A DNA stretch of 64,000 nucleotides. Origin: Porphyromonas canoris (GTDB lineage: Bacteria; Bacteroidota; Bacteroidia; Bacteroidales; Porphyromonadaceae). The notes beneath the pieces are model-generated. The model was not told where the DNA came from. It made no database searches and worked only from the letters and a program-made list of their open reading frames with translations. How positions within the stretch are numbered: position 1 is the first letter of the stretch; each line of letters begins with the position of its first letter. Shown here piece by piece: positions 25,141 through 35,169 of this stretch. The stretch spans positions 62,001 to 126,000 of the forward strand of contig NZ_JQZV01000003.1 in assembly GCF_000769115.1 (NCBI RefSeq). The letters are read 5' to 3'. The translations under genes were made by a program, and so were the position numbers.

Positions 25141-26829
25141 TCAGACTTTTATTTCTATCTCTGCTATCCAAATCTGCTTTCTGTCGGGATCGGACAGCTG
25201 TCGGAGCAGGCAGGCTTTGTCGTATTGTACTTTTTTTCGGAAGAGTCGCTTGCCATTCACGAAGATGCTTACTGCTTTTTTTGTGTTCACCATTTCGGGC
25301 GAGATCTTTATTCGGAAGGCTTTCACGCAGGAGGTCGATATGTGGAAGCTGTTGTCCCGATACTCTGCACGGATTTTTGCGGACTTGCGAGGAAAGTCGA
25401 AAGCTTTCTTTTTCACCTTTATGGTTTGCAGCCGATCCTGTTCATCGTACTGTTGCCACTCTGTTATATCGAAGTTGAGATCTTTGTGCCACTGCGCTCT
25501 CGGAGCTATGGTATCCATTCGGATGTCGGAGATCCAGTCTATTGCGTTGTATTGTTGGTCGTCATATTCCCATGTGAGCTTCGAGGGAAACGGATGACGT
25601 TGTCGCCGAACGAGGTCTTCAAAAAGGAGACGGAAGCAGGGCTCGGACTCGTCAAACCTTGGGAACCAGTGCGGAAATCCTTTTGTCCGGATCTCTTTGT
25701 AGTCGGCTCCAAGCCGGGTCATCAGCCGCCTTATGCTGTCATTGGCATTGGGCGGATAGTAGTAGTCTTGATCCGTGGTGAAGGAGAGAAGAGAGCGGTT
25801 GAGGATATTTTCTATAAAGGTGCCGCCGGTACGCACCTTCGGATAGCCGTTGAAGCCATAGAACGAGGCAAATATCGTGGGTTGCTTCATGAGGTAAGAG
25901 AACGCTCCGGTAGCTCCGTTGGAGTGTCCCGAAAGGAATACTTTGTTGTCGTCTATGTTGATAGCCTTTTTCACTTCGCGTATCATCTCAGGTACCATAA
26001 AGAATCCGTCATCCGGCATCATCCAGTTGTACTCTCTGCTTCCTTGCGGAATGAGAAGTACGACACCGTGTTGATCCGCATACTTGGTATAGAATCGGTT
26101 GAAGCCCTCAAGGCAGATCTCCGGTGTGAGAAACTCCAATAGAGAGTTGTTCCTCACCGCTCCGTGCAGGATCACAAGCATAGGATAGCTCTTGTCGGGG
26201 GAGTAATCTGCCGGGAGATGAACGTAGTAAGAGGTGAGGGCAGAGTCGTTTATCCTGAACTTGATGGAGTAGTTTCTCTCTTTCTTGGGCAGATACCCTC
26301 TCTCCTTTTGCAACTCTCCGTACAGCTCTTCCGGCGTGAGTGTGGTGTCCGGAGCGGTGTATGAGGAGGCGAAGAACTCTTCTTGAGAGAGGGCAAGCCT
26401 TTTGTCGAACAGCGCTTTTCTTCTCTCCACATCTTTGAGCATTTCCTGCCATCTCGGATCGCCGATCAGGTTGGGATACTCCTTCCCGATCTGCTCTTCG
26501 GAAGCGATGGTAAACCATCCGGGAAATCCGTATTCATCTTTTTCAAGCGCGTTCATGCTGTGGAGGAACGAGAAAGCGCGCTCTTTCCGATCCAGTCTCG
26601 CCGCAAGGACAGAGGCATGATACAGCCCTGCGACATCTATGCTATCGGGATAGAGGCGGAATGCATCGTCGAAGATCTGCATCGCTTTGACATATTTAAC
26701 GGAGTCCGCCCCGTTGTACATCAGGTCGGAGGCCTCTTCTATGAGTCTGTTATAGCCTTTTTGTGCATATACCGATGCGGTACAGCAGAGTAGAAGAAGC
26801 AGGGTAAGGATTGTTTTTCCCGGTTTCAT
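25141..26829 (-). CDS. Secreted alpha/beta-hydrolase (esterase/peptidase-like)
   Basis: A 562-residue protein with a signal peptide (MKPGKTILTLLLLLCCTASVYA). Residues 30-200 are helical and TPR-like, counting household-type repeats (MQIFDDAFRLYPDSIDVA). The hydrolase core follows: the oxyanion strand PMLVILHGAVRN, then the nucleophile elbow VFLSGHSNGATGAF (GHSNG), and a late His in TKGFPHWFPRF. This resembles PHB-depolymerase/esterase D-like enzymes anchored to a beta-sandwich tail. The substrate is unknown. It stands alone, convergent with lon, and its possible -7 box (TATATTTG, minus strand) is at 26877-26884. Confidence 0.75.
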   Translation of the reverse strand: MKPGKTILTLLLLLCCTASVYAQKGYNRLIEEASDLMYNGADSVKYVKAMQIFDDAFRLYPDSIDVAGLYHASVLAARLDRKERAFSFLHSMNALEKDEYGFPGWFTIASEEQIGKEYPNLIGDPRWQEMLKDVERRKALFDKRLALSQEEFFASSYTAPDTTLTPEELYGELQKERGYLPKKERNYSIKFRINDSALTSYYVHLPADYSPDKSYPMLVILHGAVRNNSLLEFLTPEICLEGFNRFYTKYADQHGVVLLIPQGSREYNWMMPDDGFFMVPEMIREVKKAINIDDNKVFLSGHSNGATGAFSYLMKQPTIFASFYGFNGYPKVRTGGTFIENILNRSLLSFTTDQDYYYPPNANDSIRRLMTRLGADYKEIRTKGFPHWFPRFDESEPCFRLLFEDLVRRQRHPFPSKLTWEYDDQQYNAIDWISDIRMDTIAPRAQWHKDLNFDITEWQQYDEQDRLQTIKVKKKAFDFPRKSAKIRAEYRDNSFHISTSCVKAFRIKISPEMVNTKKAVSIFVNGKRLFRKKVQYDKACLLRQLSDPDRKQIWIAEIEIKV

Positions 26830-27074
26830 GTGGTCCGATTTATGGTTTTGTCGTGTAAGTTTCTCAAACAGTGTCTCAAATATACGGCTTTTCGGGCTCT
26901 CCTTAATGACCGGATTGTCATTTTTTTCTTCTATTTTTGTGCCGAATATTTATGGGCAGCAGGTTGTATGCTCCCCGAAAAAGCGAAAAGAATAAACTGT
27001 AATACTCTCGCCGGTATGGCGACACACTGATAAACCAACATATCAACTAACAAACAAAAAACTACTGTAACAGA

Positions 27075-27713
27075 ATGAACGTATTAGAAAACATGATGCA
27101 GGACCTGAGCCACTTCAACATCAAGGATGTCGTGGGGGCTTTTGTGATCCTCTTTGTGGCAGTCGATATTATCGGCGCCATACCTATCGTCCTTAGTCTG
27201 AAGGATAAGGGACAGACTTTCAGCACCGTAAAAGTGAGTCTCTTTTCAGGCATAATGATGTTGGCTTTCCTGTTTATCGGAGAGCCTATGCTGAACTTTT
27301 TCGGGGTGGATATCTCTTCGTTTGCCGTTGCCGGGGCTATCGTCCTGTTCGTAATGGCTGTGGAGATGATCTTTGGCGTGCAGATCTTTAAGGATGACGG
27401 GCCATCGGGCAGTGCCACGATCGTTCCTTTGGTCTTTCCACTCTTTGCCGGTGCCGCAACATTCACCACGATTCTGACTCTGCAAGCGGATGGCTATGCG
27501 GCTACGAACATTGCCATTGCGTTGCTACTAAATGCATTGATGATATACTTGATGCTCAGGTTCGTGAATCAGCTGGAACGCTTCTTCGGGAAAGGCGGTG
27601 TGTATGTTTTGCGTAAGTTTTTCGGCGTTATCCTTTTGGCTATCTCCGTGAAATTCTTCATGGCAAACATCGTCAAGATTATCGAGACCATAGGAGCAGC
27701 ATTGAGTAAGTAA
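27075..27713 (+). CDS. MarC family integral membrane protein
   Basis: A 212-residue, six-helix membrane protein of the MarC/UPF0056 family. The features visible are VVGAFVILFVAVDIIGAIPIVL in the first helix region, the central PSGSATIVPLVFPLFAGAATFTTIL and a C-terminal KFFGVILLAISVKFFMANI. MarC was once linked to antibiotic resistance, but that was not upheld and no transport substrate is established. A TATTTTTG -7 candidate lies at 26932-26939. A strong terminator follows. Confidence 0.88.
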   Translation: MNVLENMMQDLSHFNIKDVVGAFVILFVAVDIIGAIPIVLSLKDKGQTFSTVKVSLFSGIMMLAFLFIGEPMLNFFGVDISSFAVAGAIVLFVMAVEMIFGVQIFKDDGPSGSATIVPLVFPLFAGAATFTTILTLQADGYAATNIAIALLLNALMIYLMLRFVNQLERFFGKGGVYVLRKFFGVILLAISVKFFMANIVKIIETIGAALSK

Positions 27714-27745
27714 AGTTTATTTTTTATCCTCAAATCATCTTGTTT

Positions 27746-27782
27746 ATCCCTGCTTCCGGTATCGGAAGCAGGGATTTCTTAT
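27746..27782 (+). terminator. Terminator of marC
   Basis: Perfect 13-base stem (27746-27758 with 27763-27775) around GTAT, then TTTCTTATT. Confidence 0.87.
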
Positions 27783-27938
27783 TATTAAAGATTCGGTTGC
27801 GGAAAGGGTACAACCTCTTTCAAATTTGATTTTATAAGGGACAAAAAGTTGTCCGAAAGCATTTGATGTTTCCCTTAAACCTTTTCAGAAGTTGAAATAG
27901 AGGCGTGGTCGGTGGTATTCGTGCTTTGGTACATAAAA

Positions 27939-27974
27939 ATCAAGGCTTGATTGTTGCAAATCAAGCCTTGAATT
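27939..27974. repeat. Hairpin-forming copy of the TCAAGCCTTGA repeat
   Basis: AAATCAAGGCTTGATT, a short centre, then the complementary CAAATCAAGCCTTGAA. This is the most complete copy of a motif also seen at 7366-7392 and 43820-43905. The rest of the 27783-28031 gap, between converging marC and murF-alr, shows nothing else recognisable. Confidence 0.65.
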
Positions 27975-28031
27975 TTACTTCCGAACAGGTTTGGAAAAAG
28001 ATGTAAATATGTTCAGAAGATTTTGTAAACC

Positions 28032-30461
28032 TTATTCTCTGAAGTAATGGCGCGCTATACGGGAGGAGATGGAGGTGATGATCTCATACGGGATAGTGCC
28101 AAGTGTGGAGGAGAGACGCTGCAGAGGAAGCTGCTCATCGAAGATCACGACCTCCTCTCCTTCGCTTACGGATGAGGCTTGAGTGAGGTCTATCATCATT
28201 GCATCCATGCAGATATTTCCTATTGTCGGTGCCAACGAGCCGTCTTGCAGGCGGACGGACATATTGCCGTTGCCTAACCGCCGGTCTATTCCATCGGCAT
28301 ATCCTATCGGCACTATGCCTATTCTTCGGGGAGTGTCGGCAGTGGCGTGAGTGCCGTAGCCTACGGAGTCTCCTGCCGGAATCTGCTTGATCTGCAAGAT
28401 GATGCTTTTGAGGGAAGCCACTGCACGGAGTGAGGTCTTGAGAGTTCCCTTGTCCTCGTAGGGTGGATAGCCGTACAATCCTATTCCGAGACGCACCATA
28501 TCCATGCTGTATTGCGGAAAGCGGGAGATACCGGCGGAGTTGAGCGCATGCTTCAGAACGGTATAGCCGAGTGTCTTTTCCAGCTCTTCTGCCCATGTTT
28601 GGAAGGTGTGGAGCTGTCCGAGAGTCTTTTCATCTGCCGTAATATCGTCTGCCGCAGCAAGGTGTGTAAAGATGCTTTTGACCCGAACACGGTTGGTGGA
28701 CTTCAATTTGTCCAGAAGCAGCAGAAACTCCTCATGGGTATCGAATCCCAAGCGATGCATTCCGGTATCGAGCTTTATGTGTATGGGATAGTGTGTGATG
28801 CCAAGCCGTCTGCAGCTCTCTATGAGTTTGTCCAGCAAAGCAAGGCTGTACACCTCCGGCTCCAAGCTGTGTTTGCACATGTGGGAAAGGGCGGAAGACT
28901 CCGGGTTCATCACCATGATGGGCATCCTTATACCCTCTTCTCGCAGCTTCACACCCTCATCTATGAGAGCCACGGCAAGGTAATGGCAGTGGTGTGCTTC
29001 CAATAGCCGGGCTATCTCTACGTCTCCGCTACCGTATCCGAACGCCTTTACCATGGCGACAAATCGGGTCTCCGAAGGGACAAGGGAGCGGTAATACTTC
29101 AGATTATCCAGCAGTGCCGTGAGGTTGATGTCCAAAATGCTCTGATGTCGTTTGGGATGAAACAGAGCGGAGATCTTTTCAAACTTGAAGGTTCGTGCTC
29201 CTTTGAGCAGTATGGTATAGCCTTTCAGCGTCTGAGGATCGAAGGTTTCGAGGAAATGATTGGTACTCTCGAAGCAGAGAGGAGTCGAAGTCATTCCGGA
29301 GAGTTCTGCAGTCAGTGCGGCAAGCTGTTTCCCTACAAATATCAGTTTGTCGGGCGGCATCTTCCGTATCATATCCGATACTTGAGACAGAAGAGCCTCA
29401 CGGAGATGCGGAGCAGACATACCTGTCATGTCCGAAAGAATGAGACAGGATGGAGTTTGAGATTTTTCGGAGACTCTTTTGAGCTGTTCCAAAGCAAGCA
29501 GCAAGGCAGAAGCATCGTTGTTGTAAGCATCGTCGATGATGGTGGTATCGTATATCCCGTTGAAGATTTCCAAGCGCATCTCCACCGGTTCAAGCTGACT
29601 CCAGATGGTGGTATCGGGAGAGAGCGAGGGCACAAGCTCATCCAAGAGAGCCATGATAGCCGATAGATTTTCGGGGAGAAGCAGCTCGGCAACGGATACG
29701 GGAGGGGTGAGTCTGCTCCGATGCTCTGTATATGAACGGCATAGAGGCGGTGGGCTGATGACGGAAACAGCTTCCGACAGCACCTTATCCCTGCCATTGT
29801 AGAGCAGCAGAGCCGGCGAGGAGTGTGTCGCAAGCTTGCATTTCTCCTCCGCTTTCTGCTGTAAGGATGAGAAGTTTTCCTGATGCGCTTCTCCGATATT
29901 GGTGATGAGGACGATGTCCGGATCCACAATCTTGGCAAGCCGTTCCATTTCTCCCGGTTTCGATATTCCCACTTCCACAAGACACACTTCCGCTTCGGGG
30001 TCTGCCTGCCAAAGGGAGAGAGGAACACCGATCTGCGAGTTGAAGCTTCGAGGAGAGCGGTCGGCATTCACTCCGGCGGTAGTGAGAAGCTGGTAGAGAT
30101 ACTCTTTTATGGTCGTTTTGCCATTGCTCCCGGTGATCGCCACCACTTTCCCTTTGAAGCTTTGGCGTCTTTCTGCTCCGATTTTTTGCAGTGCATCGAG
30201 AACATCCGGAACGATCAGAAATTGTGCTTCGGGATATTCACTCTCTTCTTTTTGCAGCTTCTCCACAACAAAGGCACGTACTCCGGCGTGGTAGAGTTCA
30301 TCTATATAAAGATGTCCGTCCCCCGTTGGGGTGATGAGAGCAAAGAATAGAGTGGATGAGGGAAATGTGAGCTGCCTGCTGTCTGTAAGGAGTACTTCTA
30401 TTTCTCTATCGTGGTCGATCCGTTGGATGCCGAGTATGGATGCCAGTCGTGATAGCTTCAT
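28032..30461 (-). CDS. murF-alr: Bifunctional MurF ligase / alanine racemase
   Basis: An 809-residue fusion. Residues 1-425 are MurF, which adds D-Ala-D-Ala to UDP-MurNAc-tripeptide. It shows the ATP loop TGSNGKTT (110-117), VLITNIGEAHQENF and DDAYNNDASALL. Residues 440-809 are alanine racemase, which makes the D-alanine: the PLP lysine is K472 in MVKAFGYGSG, and the second catalytic part is VGYGTHATADTPRRIGIVPIGYADG. Such fusions are known in Bacteroidetes and put D-Ala production beside its use. It overlaps the GSCFA gene by four bases at its start and is the last gene of the merR-led operon. Confidence 0.95.
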   Translation of the reverse strand: MKLSRLASILGIQRIDHDREIEVLLTDSRQLTFPSSTLFFALITPTGDGHLYIDELYHAGVRAFVVEKLQKEESEYPEAQFLIVPDVLDALQKIGAERRQSFKGKVVAITGSNGKTTIKEYLYQLLTTAGVNADRSPRSFNSQIGVPLSLWQADPEAEVCLVEVGISKPGEMERLAKIVDPDIVLITNIGEAHQENFSSLQQKAEEKCKLATHSSPALLLYNGRDKVLSEAVSVISPPPLCRSYTEHRSRLTPPVSVAELLLPENLSAIMALLDELVPSLSPDTTIWSQLEPVEMRLEIFNGIYDTTIIDDAYNNDASALLLALEQLKRVSEKSQTPSCLILSDMTGMSAPHLREALLSQVSDMIRKMPPDKLIFVGKQLAALTAELSGMTSTPLCFESTNHFLETFDPQTLKGYTILLKGARTFKFEKISALFHPKRHQSILDINLTALLDNLKYYRSLVPSETRFVAMVKAFGYGSGDVEIARLLEAHHCHYLAVALIDEGVKLREEGIRMPIMVMNPESSALSHMCKHSLEPEVYSLALLDKLIESCRRLGITHYPIHIKLDTGMHRLGFDTHEEFLLLLDKLKSTNRVRVKSIFTHLAAADDITADEKTLGQLHTFQTWAEELEKTLGYTVLKHALNSAGISRFPQYSMDMVRLGIGLYGYPPYEDKGTLKTSLRAVASLKSIILQIKQIPAGDSVGYGTHATADTPRRIGIVPIGYADGIDRRLGNGNMSVRLQDGSLAPTIGNICMDAMMIDLTQASSVSEGEEVVIFDEQLPLQRLSSTLGTIPYEIITSISSRIARHYFRE

Positions 30462-31411
30462 GGTCGTGTGGTGAGAGGAGGGTAGAGGGTGTCTCGTTCG
30501 GTTCGGAGAGATTCAAAGAGCATATAGACCTCTCTCTGATGCGCTTCTTTTCCTTTCTCCGAAGGTGTGTGCTTGGCGAGCTTGTACGCTTTGCGCCACT
30601 CTTCTGCAAAGGAGAAACTTTCGGGGTCCAACATAAACGCTTTTGCCTTTTCCATGATGTAGGAGATGGCTAAAGGCGATGGGTGAACCATATCTTCGGC
30701 ATAGAAGCGGTAGTCTCTGAGTTCGTCCAAAACAATTTCGTAGGAGGGGAAGTAAGAGATACGTTCCGGGTATCGGAGTCGTAGCTGTTCTATGGCGAGT
30801 TGAAGCGTTGCCTTGCTGAGAGTGTTGGCGTGTATGCCGTCTCTGTAATGGCGTATGGGGCTCACGGTAAGCACTACTCGAAGATTGGGAAATCTTTCCC
30901 AAAGTTTTTGCAATAGGGCGTCCCAAACGGCAACAATCTCCTCTACGGAGATGAGACGACGCTTAAAGAGTTTTTCGGGTTGCTTATGACAGTTGTTCAC
31001 CACTACGTCATCTTTATAATAGACATAGGCTGTACCCCACGTGGCAACCAGAAGACGAGTGTGCTTCCAAATGATACCGTTTTGAGCAGAACGCTCGTTG
31101 ATAACAGAAGCTAAGGCTTCCATGCTCTCGCCTGATATGCGACTATGGTGCATGTAGCTGTAATAGTTCCCGTCCCGTTCGGTAAACAGAGAGGGATCTG
31201 CCTGCGTACCGTCAAGAACGGAAGCGATGCCGGAAGCGATGCTGAGAGGGTTGTACATGGTACCGAACGGTGAAGGAAATACACGGTAGCCCCCTTCGAG
31301 GAGATACTTGTACATCTCGTCCGCAAAGCAGGAACCCCACACTTGTATGAGGTGTCTGTGCGAGTAAAGAGAGGGAAGTGGCTCTATCTGAAATGTCTTA
31401 TGGAGTATCAT
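30458..31411 (-). CDS. GSCFA domain protein
   Basis: A 317-residue protein with the family-naming motif near its start, QVWGSCFADEMYKYL. It is followed by GTMYNPLSIASGI, ATWGTAYVYY, VVLTVSPIRHYRDGIHANTLSKA and YFPSYEIVLDELRDYRFYAEDMVHPS. The Ser-Pro-(I/V)-R-H and D-x-x-H positions suggest an SGNH/GDSL-like hydrolase fold, so carbohydrate ester hydrolysis is plausible. That is family inference; no substrate is proven. It lies between aroB (9 bases) and murF-alr (overlap). Confidence 0.85.
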   Translation of the reverse strand: MILHKTFQIEPLPSLYSHRHLIQVWGSCFADEMYKYLLEGGYRVFPSPFGTMYNPLSIASGIASVLDGTQADPSLFTERDGNYYSYMHHSRISGESMEALASVINERSAQNGIIWKHTRLLVATWGTAYVYYKDDVVVNNCHKQPEKLFKRRLISVEEIVAVWDALLQKLWERFPNLRVVLTVSPIRHYRDGIHANTLSKATLQLAIEQLRLRYPERISYFPSYEIVLDELRDYRFYAEDMVHPSPLAISYIMEKAKAFMLDPESFSFAEEWRKAYKLAKHTPSEKGKEAHQREVYMLFESLRTERDTLYPPLTTRP

Positions 31412-31420
31412 GATGAGGTG

Positions 31421-32503
31421 TCAGGTATTGTACAGGTCTCGATAGAAATCCATGGCTTCTTTGCACAGAGTGGGAGAGAGAGGTGTGCCGTAAGCATACA
31501 GACCGATGTCCTTGAGCAGTGCGGCGGAGATAACCTTGCCACGATTTTTTTTGTCCTGCTCCATGTAGGCAATGAGAGTGTTGTAGGCTTTGCAGTTGAA
31601 CGGAACAACCGGATAGGTATCTCGTATGTAGTAGCAGACCTTAGTGAGAAGCTCTTGTGGAAAACCGAGCAGCTTGAAGCTCAAATAAAGCTCCATGATG
31701 ATGCCGGCAGCCACTGCAAATCCGTGTGGCAGCTCTTTCTTTCTGTTATGAAGCATATCGGCTTCCACAGCGTGTCCGAACGTATGCCCAAGGTTGAGCA
31801 TCTGTCTGACGCCGTTTTCGTATGGATCCTCTTCGACGATGCGCTGTTTTGTCCGAATGGATCGGGAAATCAGGTTGCCCCACTCTTGAAGAGAGAGAGT
31901 TTCCGGCTGTCGATCTTCTTTCAGCAGCTCTATAAGTGCTTTTCTGTCCGGCTCCAAAAGGGCATGTTTCAGTATCTCCGCCCATCCGCTAAGCTTTTCT
32001 GTCAGGGGAAGTGTGCGGAAAAATCCGGGGTCCAATCCCACATAAGAAGAGGGGTAGAACGAACCGATGATGTTTTTGGTCTCGTTGAAGTTGAAACCTC
32101 TCTTGCCTCCGACAGCGGCATCAACGGCAGCCAAGATGGTTGTAGGTACATTGATGCAAGGCATCCCACGCTTGAAAGTGGATGCGGCAAAACCTCCTAT
32201 GTCCAAAAGAGAGCCACCTCCAAGAAGAATGACAACGGTTTTGCGAGAGAGGTTGAGGTGGTAAAACCTGTCCCACAAGAGGCTTATCGTCTCAAGACTC
32301 TTGTTTTGTTCTCCCGGCTCTATGGTGATAACTTCGGGAGTATATGAGCCGAGACGGGAGAGAAGATGCGGAAGACAAAGCTCCCGGGTATGGGTATCAC
32401 AAACGACAACCACGCCATCCGGCTCCATTTCAAGCAAGACATTCGAGAGCAGATCTGCCTCGATGTCAAGTCGAATGATGGTATCCGAACAGCGTGGTTG
32501 CAT
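31421..32503 (-). CDS. aroB: 3-dehydroquinate synthase
   Basis: A 360-residue NAD-dependent and metal-dependent enzyme, second step of the shikimate pathway. The conserved region reads VILLGGGSLLDIGGFAAS, NVPTTILAAVDAAVGGKRGFNF (in part) and NIIGSFYPSSYV, with the metal-binding LNLGHTFGHAVEA and PHGFAVAAGI later. It is 13 bases downstream of alaS and 9 bases upstream of the GSCFA gene. Length is normal. Confidence 0.95.
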   Translation of the reverse strand: MQPRCSDTIIRLDIEADLLSNVLLEMEPDGVVVVCDTHTRELCLPHLLSRLGSYTPEVITIEPGEQNKSLETISLLWDRFYHLNLSRKTVVILLGGGSLLDIGGFAASTFKRGMPCINVPTTILAAVDAAVGGKRGFNFNETKNIIGSFYPSSYVGLDPGFFRTLPLTEKLSGWAEILKHALLEPDRKALIELLKEDRQPETLSLQEWGNLISRSIRTKQRIVEEDPYENGVRQMLNLGHTFGHAVEADMLHNRKKELPHGFAVAAGIIMELYLSFKLLGFPQELLTKVCYYIRDTYPVVPFNCKAYNTLIAYMEQDKKNRGKVISAALLKDIGLYAYGTPLSPTLCKEAMDFYRDLYNT

Positions 32504-32516
32504 ATCGAGTTTATGT

Positions 32517-35159
32517 TTATCTCAATTGGAGTTCGCCCAATATGAAGTCCAATGCTTCATCGAGTCCTTGAGGATTTTTACCTCCTGCGGTTGCGAAGTG
32601 AGGCTGACCACCTCCACCACCTTGGATGAACTTCCCTGCAGCTCTCACCAAAGCGCCTGCGTTGGCACCCTGACTAACGACAGCGTCTCCCAACATCAGT
32701 GTTATGGTACACTTTTTCTCTTCTTCGGAGTAAGAGCCTGCAAGGCATACAAAACTGTCTGTGCCGATTTCCGCCTTTACCGTAAAGGCTACGTCTTTGG
32801 CGATTTCGGGTTTGAGGTTTTGCTTGATCTGGATCACCTTAACGCCATTCACGACCGGATGATCTTGTGAAAGCAGTTCTTTGATGATTTGTCTCTTGGA
32901 CAGCTCTGCCGCCTCACGTATCTCTCTTCTGAGAGCTTCATCTTCTTCGAGCAGCTTGTGTATTGCCTGTACAACGTTCGGAGCATTGTGGAACAGCTCT
33001 TGTACGGACTGAATGGTGGTCTGCATACCGTACAGATAATCTTCTGCATGCTTTGCGGTAACTGCTTCTATACGTCTGATACCTGCTGCAATGGAGGACT
33101 CTGAAACAATTCTGAATGTTCCGATGCGTCCCGTAGCCGATATGTGCGTACCACCACAAAGCTCGACGCTGTTGCCGTAACGAATCACGCGAACCTCTTC
33201 ACCATATTTTTCACCGAACAGAGCCATGGCTCCCATTGCCTTTGCTTCAGCAATAGGGATGTTGCGCATCTCTTCTCTTGTGAGGTTTTCACGTATCTTT
33301 TCGGTAACCTTACGCTCTACAAGACGTATCTCTTCCTGTGTCATCTTGGAGAAGTGAGCGAAGTCGAAGCGTAAAACTTCAGAGGATACATAAGATCCTT
33401 TCTGCTCTACGTGTGTACCCAATACCTCTCTGAGAGCTTCGTGAAGCAGGTGCGTTGCGGTGTGGTTACACTCTGTTGCAATGCGTTTTTCCACATCGAC
33501 CTTCAAGGTAAATGGCTGTGAAGGGTTCTTCGGAAGAGCTTCAACGATATGTATGGGCAGGTTATTCTCTCTCACCGTATCTTGTATGGTGATGCTCTCA
33601 CCATCTTCCGCGCCGATCATTACGCCGGTATCTCCTACCTGTCCACCCATTTCGGCATAGAATGGAGACTTGTCCATCACGATCTGATAATAGGTTTGCT
33701 TCTTCTTCGTAACCTGACGATAGCGGAGAATATGAGCATCTGTGGTCTCAGTGAAATCGTATCCGGTAAATTCGGGAGACCCTTCGGACAGTTCGACCCA
33801 ATCTTTTGCTTCGATGGCGGCAGCGTTACGAGCTCTCTCTTTCTGCTTGTTCATTTCCACCTCAAAGCCTTTCAAGTCTGACTCCAAACCATGTTCGCGA
33901 AGGATTAGCTCCGTTAAATCCGTAGGGAAACCGTAGCGGTCGTATAACTCAAACACCCTACTGCCTTGAAGAACCTTGTTCCCTTCTGCTTTAAGAGCCT
34001 CTACATATCCTTCAAGAATGTGAATACCGGTCTCAAGAGTACGTAGGAAAGACTCTTCTTCCTCTTTCATCACTTTCTGTACCAGATTTTGCTGTGCCGG
34101 CAGTTCCGGATAAGCTTCTCCCATAACCTCTATGAGTGTAGGGATGAGGGAGTACATATAAGCCTCTTTGCGTTCAAGGAAAGTATAACCATAGCGAACA
34201 GCCCGACGAAGGATACGGCGTATCACATAGCCTGCTTTCGCATTGGACGGCAGCTGTCCGTCCGTGATGGAGAATGCAATAGTACGGATATGGTCTGCAA
34301 TAACGCGCATCGCCACATCTGTCTTGGGATTGCTGCCATACGGTATGCGGCAGTCCGATGCAATTTTTTGGATAATCGGCTGGAAGATGTCGGTATCGTA
34401 GTTGGATGTCTTGCCTTGAAGAGCCATGCAGAGACGCTCAAAGCCCATACCGGTATCTATTACCTTATTCGGTAATGGCTCCAAAGTCCCGTCCGCTTTC
34501 CTGTTATACTGCATGAACACCAGGTTCCATATCTCTATGACCTGCGGATGATCATGGTTCACAAGGCTTCTGCCCTCTACCTCACGGCGTTCGTTATCCG
34601 GGCGAAGGTCTATATGAATTTCGGAACAAGGACCACAAGGACCTGTATCTCCCATTTCCCAGAAGTTGTCTTTCTTATTACCGTCTATGATTCTGTCTTC
34701 AGAAAGGTAGGCTTTCCAGAAAGAAGCTGCTTCGTTGTCTCGTTCAAGATTTTCTTCCGGCGAGCCTTCAAAGACCGTTACATATATTCTGTCTTTGTCC
34801 AGACCGAGAACATCCACAAGGAACTCCCAAGCCCATGAGATGGCTTCTTGCTTGAAATAGTTGCCGAAAGACCAGTTACCAAGCATCTCAAACATGGTAT
34901 GGTGATAGGTGTCATGCCCTACCTCCTCAAGGTCATTGTGCTTACCACTTACGCGGAGACACTTTTGTGAGTCTGCTATACGAGGGTACTTGATGGGAGC
35001 ATTGCCCAATATTATATCCTTAAACTGATTCATCCCTGCGTTGGTAAACATCAACGTCGGGTCATCTTTAATAACCATTGGAGCCGAGGGCACTATATGG
35101 TGCTCCTTCGAGGCGAAAAAGTCGAGAAACGCTTGCCGTATCTCTGCTGATGTGAGCAT
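32517..35159 (-). CDS. alaS: Alanine-tRNA ligase
   Basis: An 880-residue AlaRS. The N-terminal aminoacylation domain ([42 protein letters not shown]), the editing domain with the zinc-binding [16 protein letters not shown] and CGGTH, and the C-Ala domain ending [16 protein letters not shown] are all present. It charges tRNA-Ala and clears mischarged Ser and Gly. It sits in an operon with cell-wall genes including an alanine racemase, an arrangement that ties three uses of alanine metabolism together. Confidence 0.97.
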   Translation of the reverse strand: MLTSAEIRQAFLDFFASKEHHIVPSAPMVIKDDPTLMFTNAGMNQFKDIILGNAPIKYPRIADSQKCLRVSGKHNDLEEVGHDTYHHTMFEMLGNWSFGNYFKQEAISWAWEFLVDVLGLDKDRIYVTVFEGSPEENLERDNEAASFWKAYLSEDRIIDGNKKDNFWEMGDTGPCGPCSEIHIDLRPDNERREVEGRSLVNHDHPQVIEIWNLVFMQYNRKADGTLEPLPNKVIDTGMGFERLCMALQGKTSNYDTDIFQPIIQKIASDCRIPYGSNPKTDVAMRVIADHIRTIAFSITDGQLPSNAKAGYVIRRILRRAVRYGYTFLERKEAYMYSLIPTLIEVMGEAYPELPAQQNLVQKVMKEEEESFLRTLETGIHILEGYVEALKAEGNKVLQGSRVFELYDRYGFPTDLTELILREHGLESDLKGFEVEMNKQKERARNAAAIEAKDWVELSEGSPEFTGYDFTETTDAHILRYRQVTKKKQTYYQIVMDKSPFYAEMGGQVGDTGVMIGAEDGESITIQDTVRENNLPIHIVEALPKNPSQPFTLKVDVEKRIATECNHTATHLLHEALREVLGTHVEQKGSYVSSEVLRFDFAHFSKMTQEEIRLVERKVTEKIRENLTREEMRNIPIAEAKAMGAMALFGEKYGEEVRVIRYGNSVELCGGTHISATGRIGTFRIVSESSIAAGIRRIEAVTAKHAEDYLYGMQTTIQSVQELFHNAPNVVQAIHKLLEEDEALRREIREAAELSKRQIIKELLSQDHPVVNGVKVIQIKQNLKPEIAKDVAFTVKAEIGTDSFVCLAGSYSEEEKKCTITLMLGDAVVSQGANAGALVRAAGKFIQGGGGGQPHFATAGGKNPQGLDEALDFILGELQLR

Positions 35160-35169
35160 ATCTAATTCT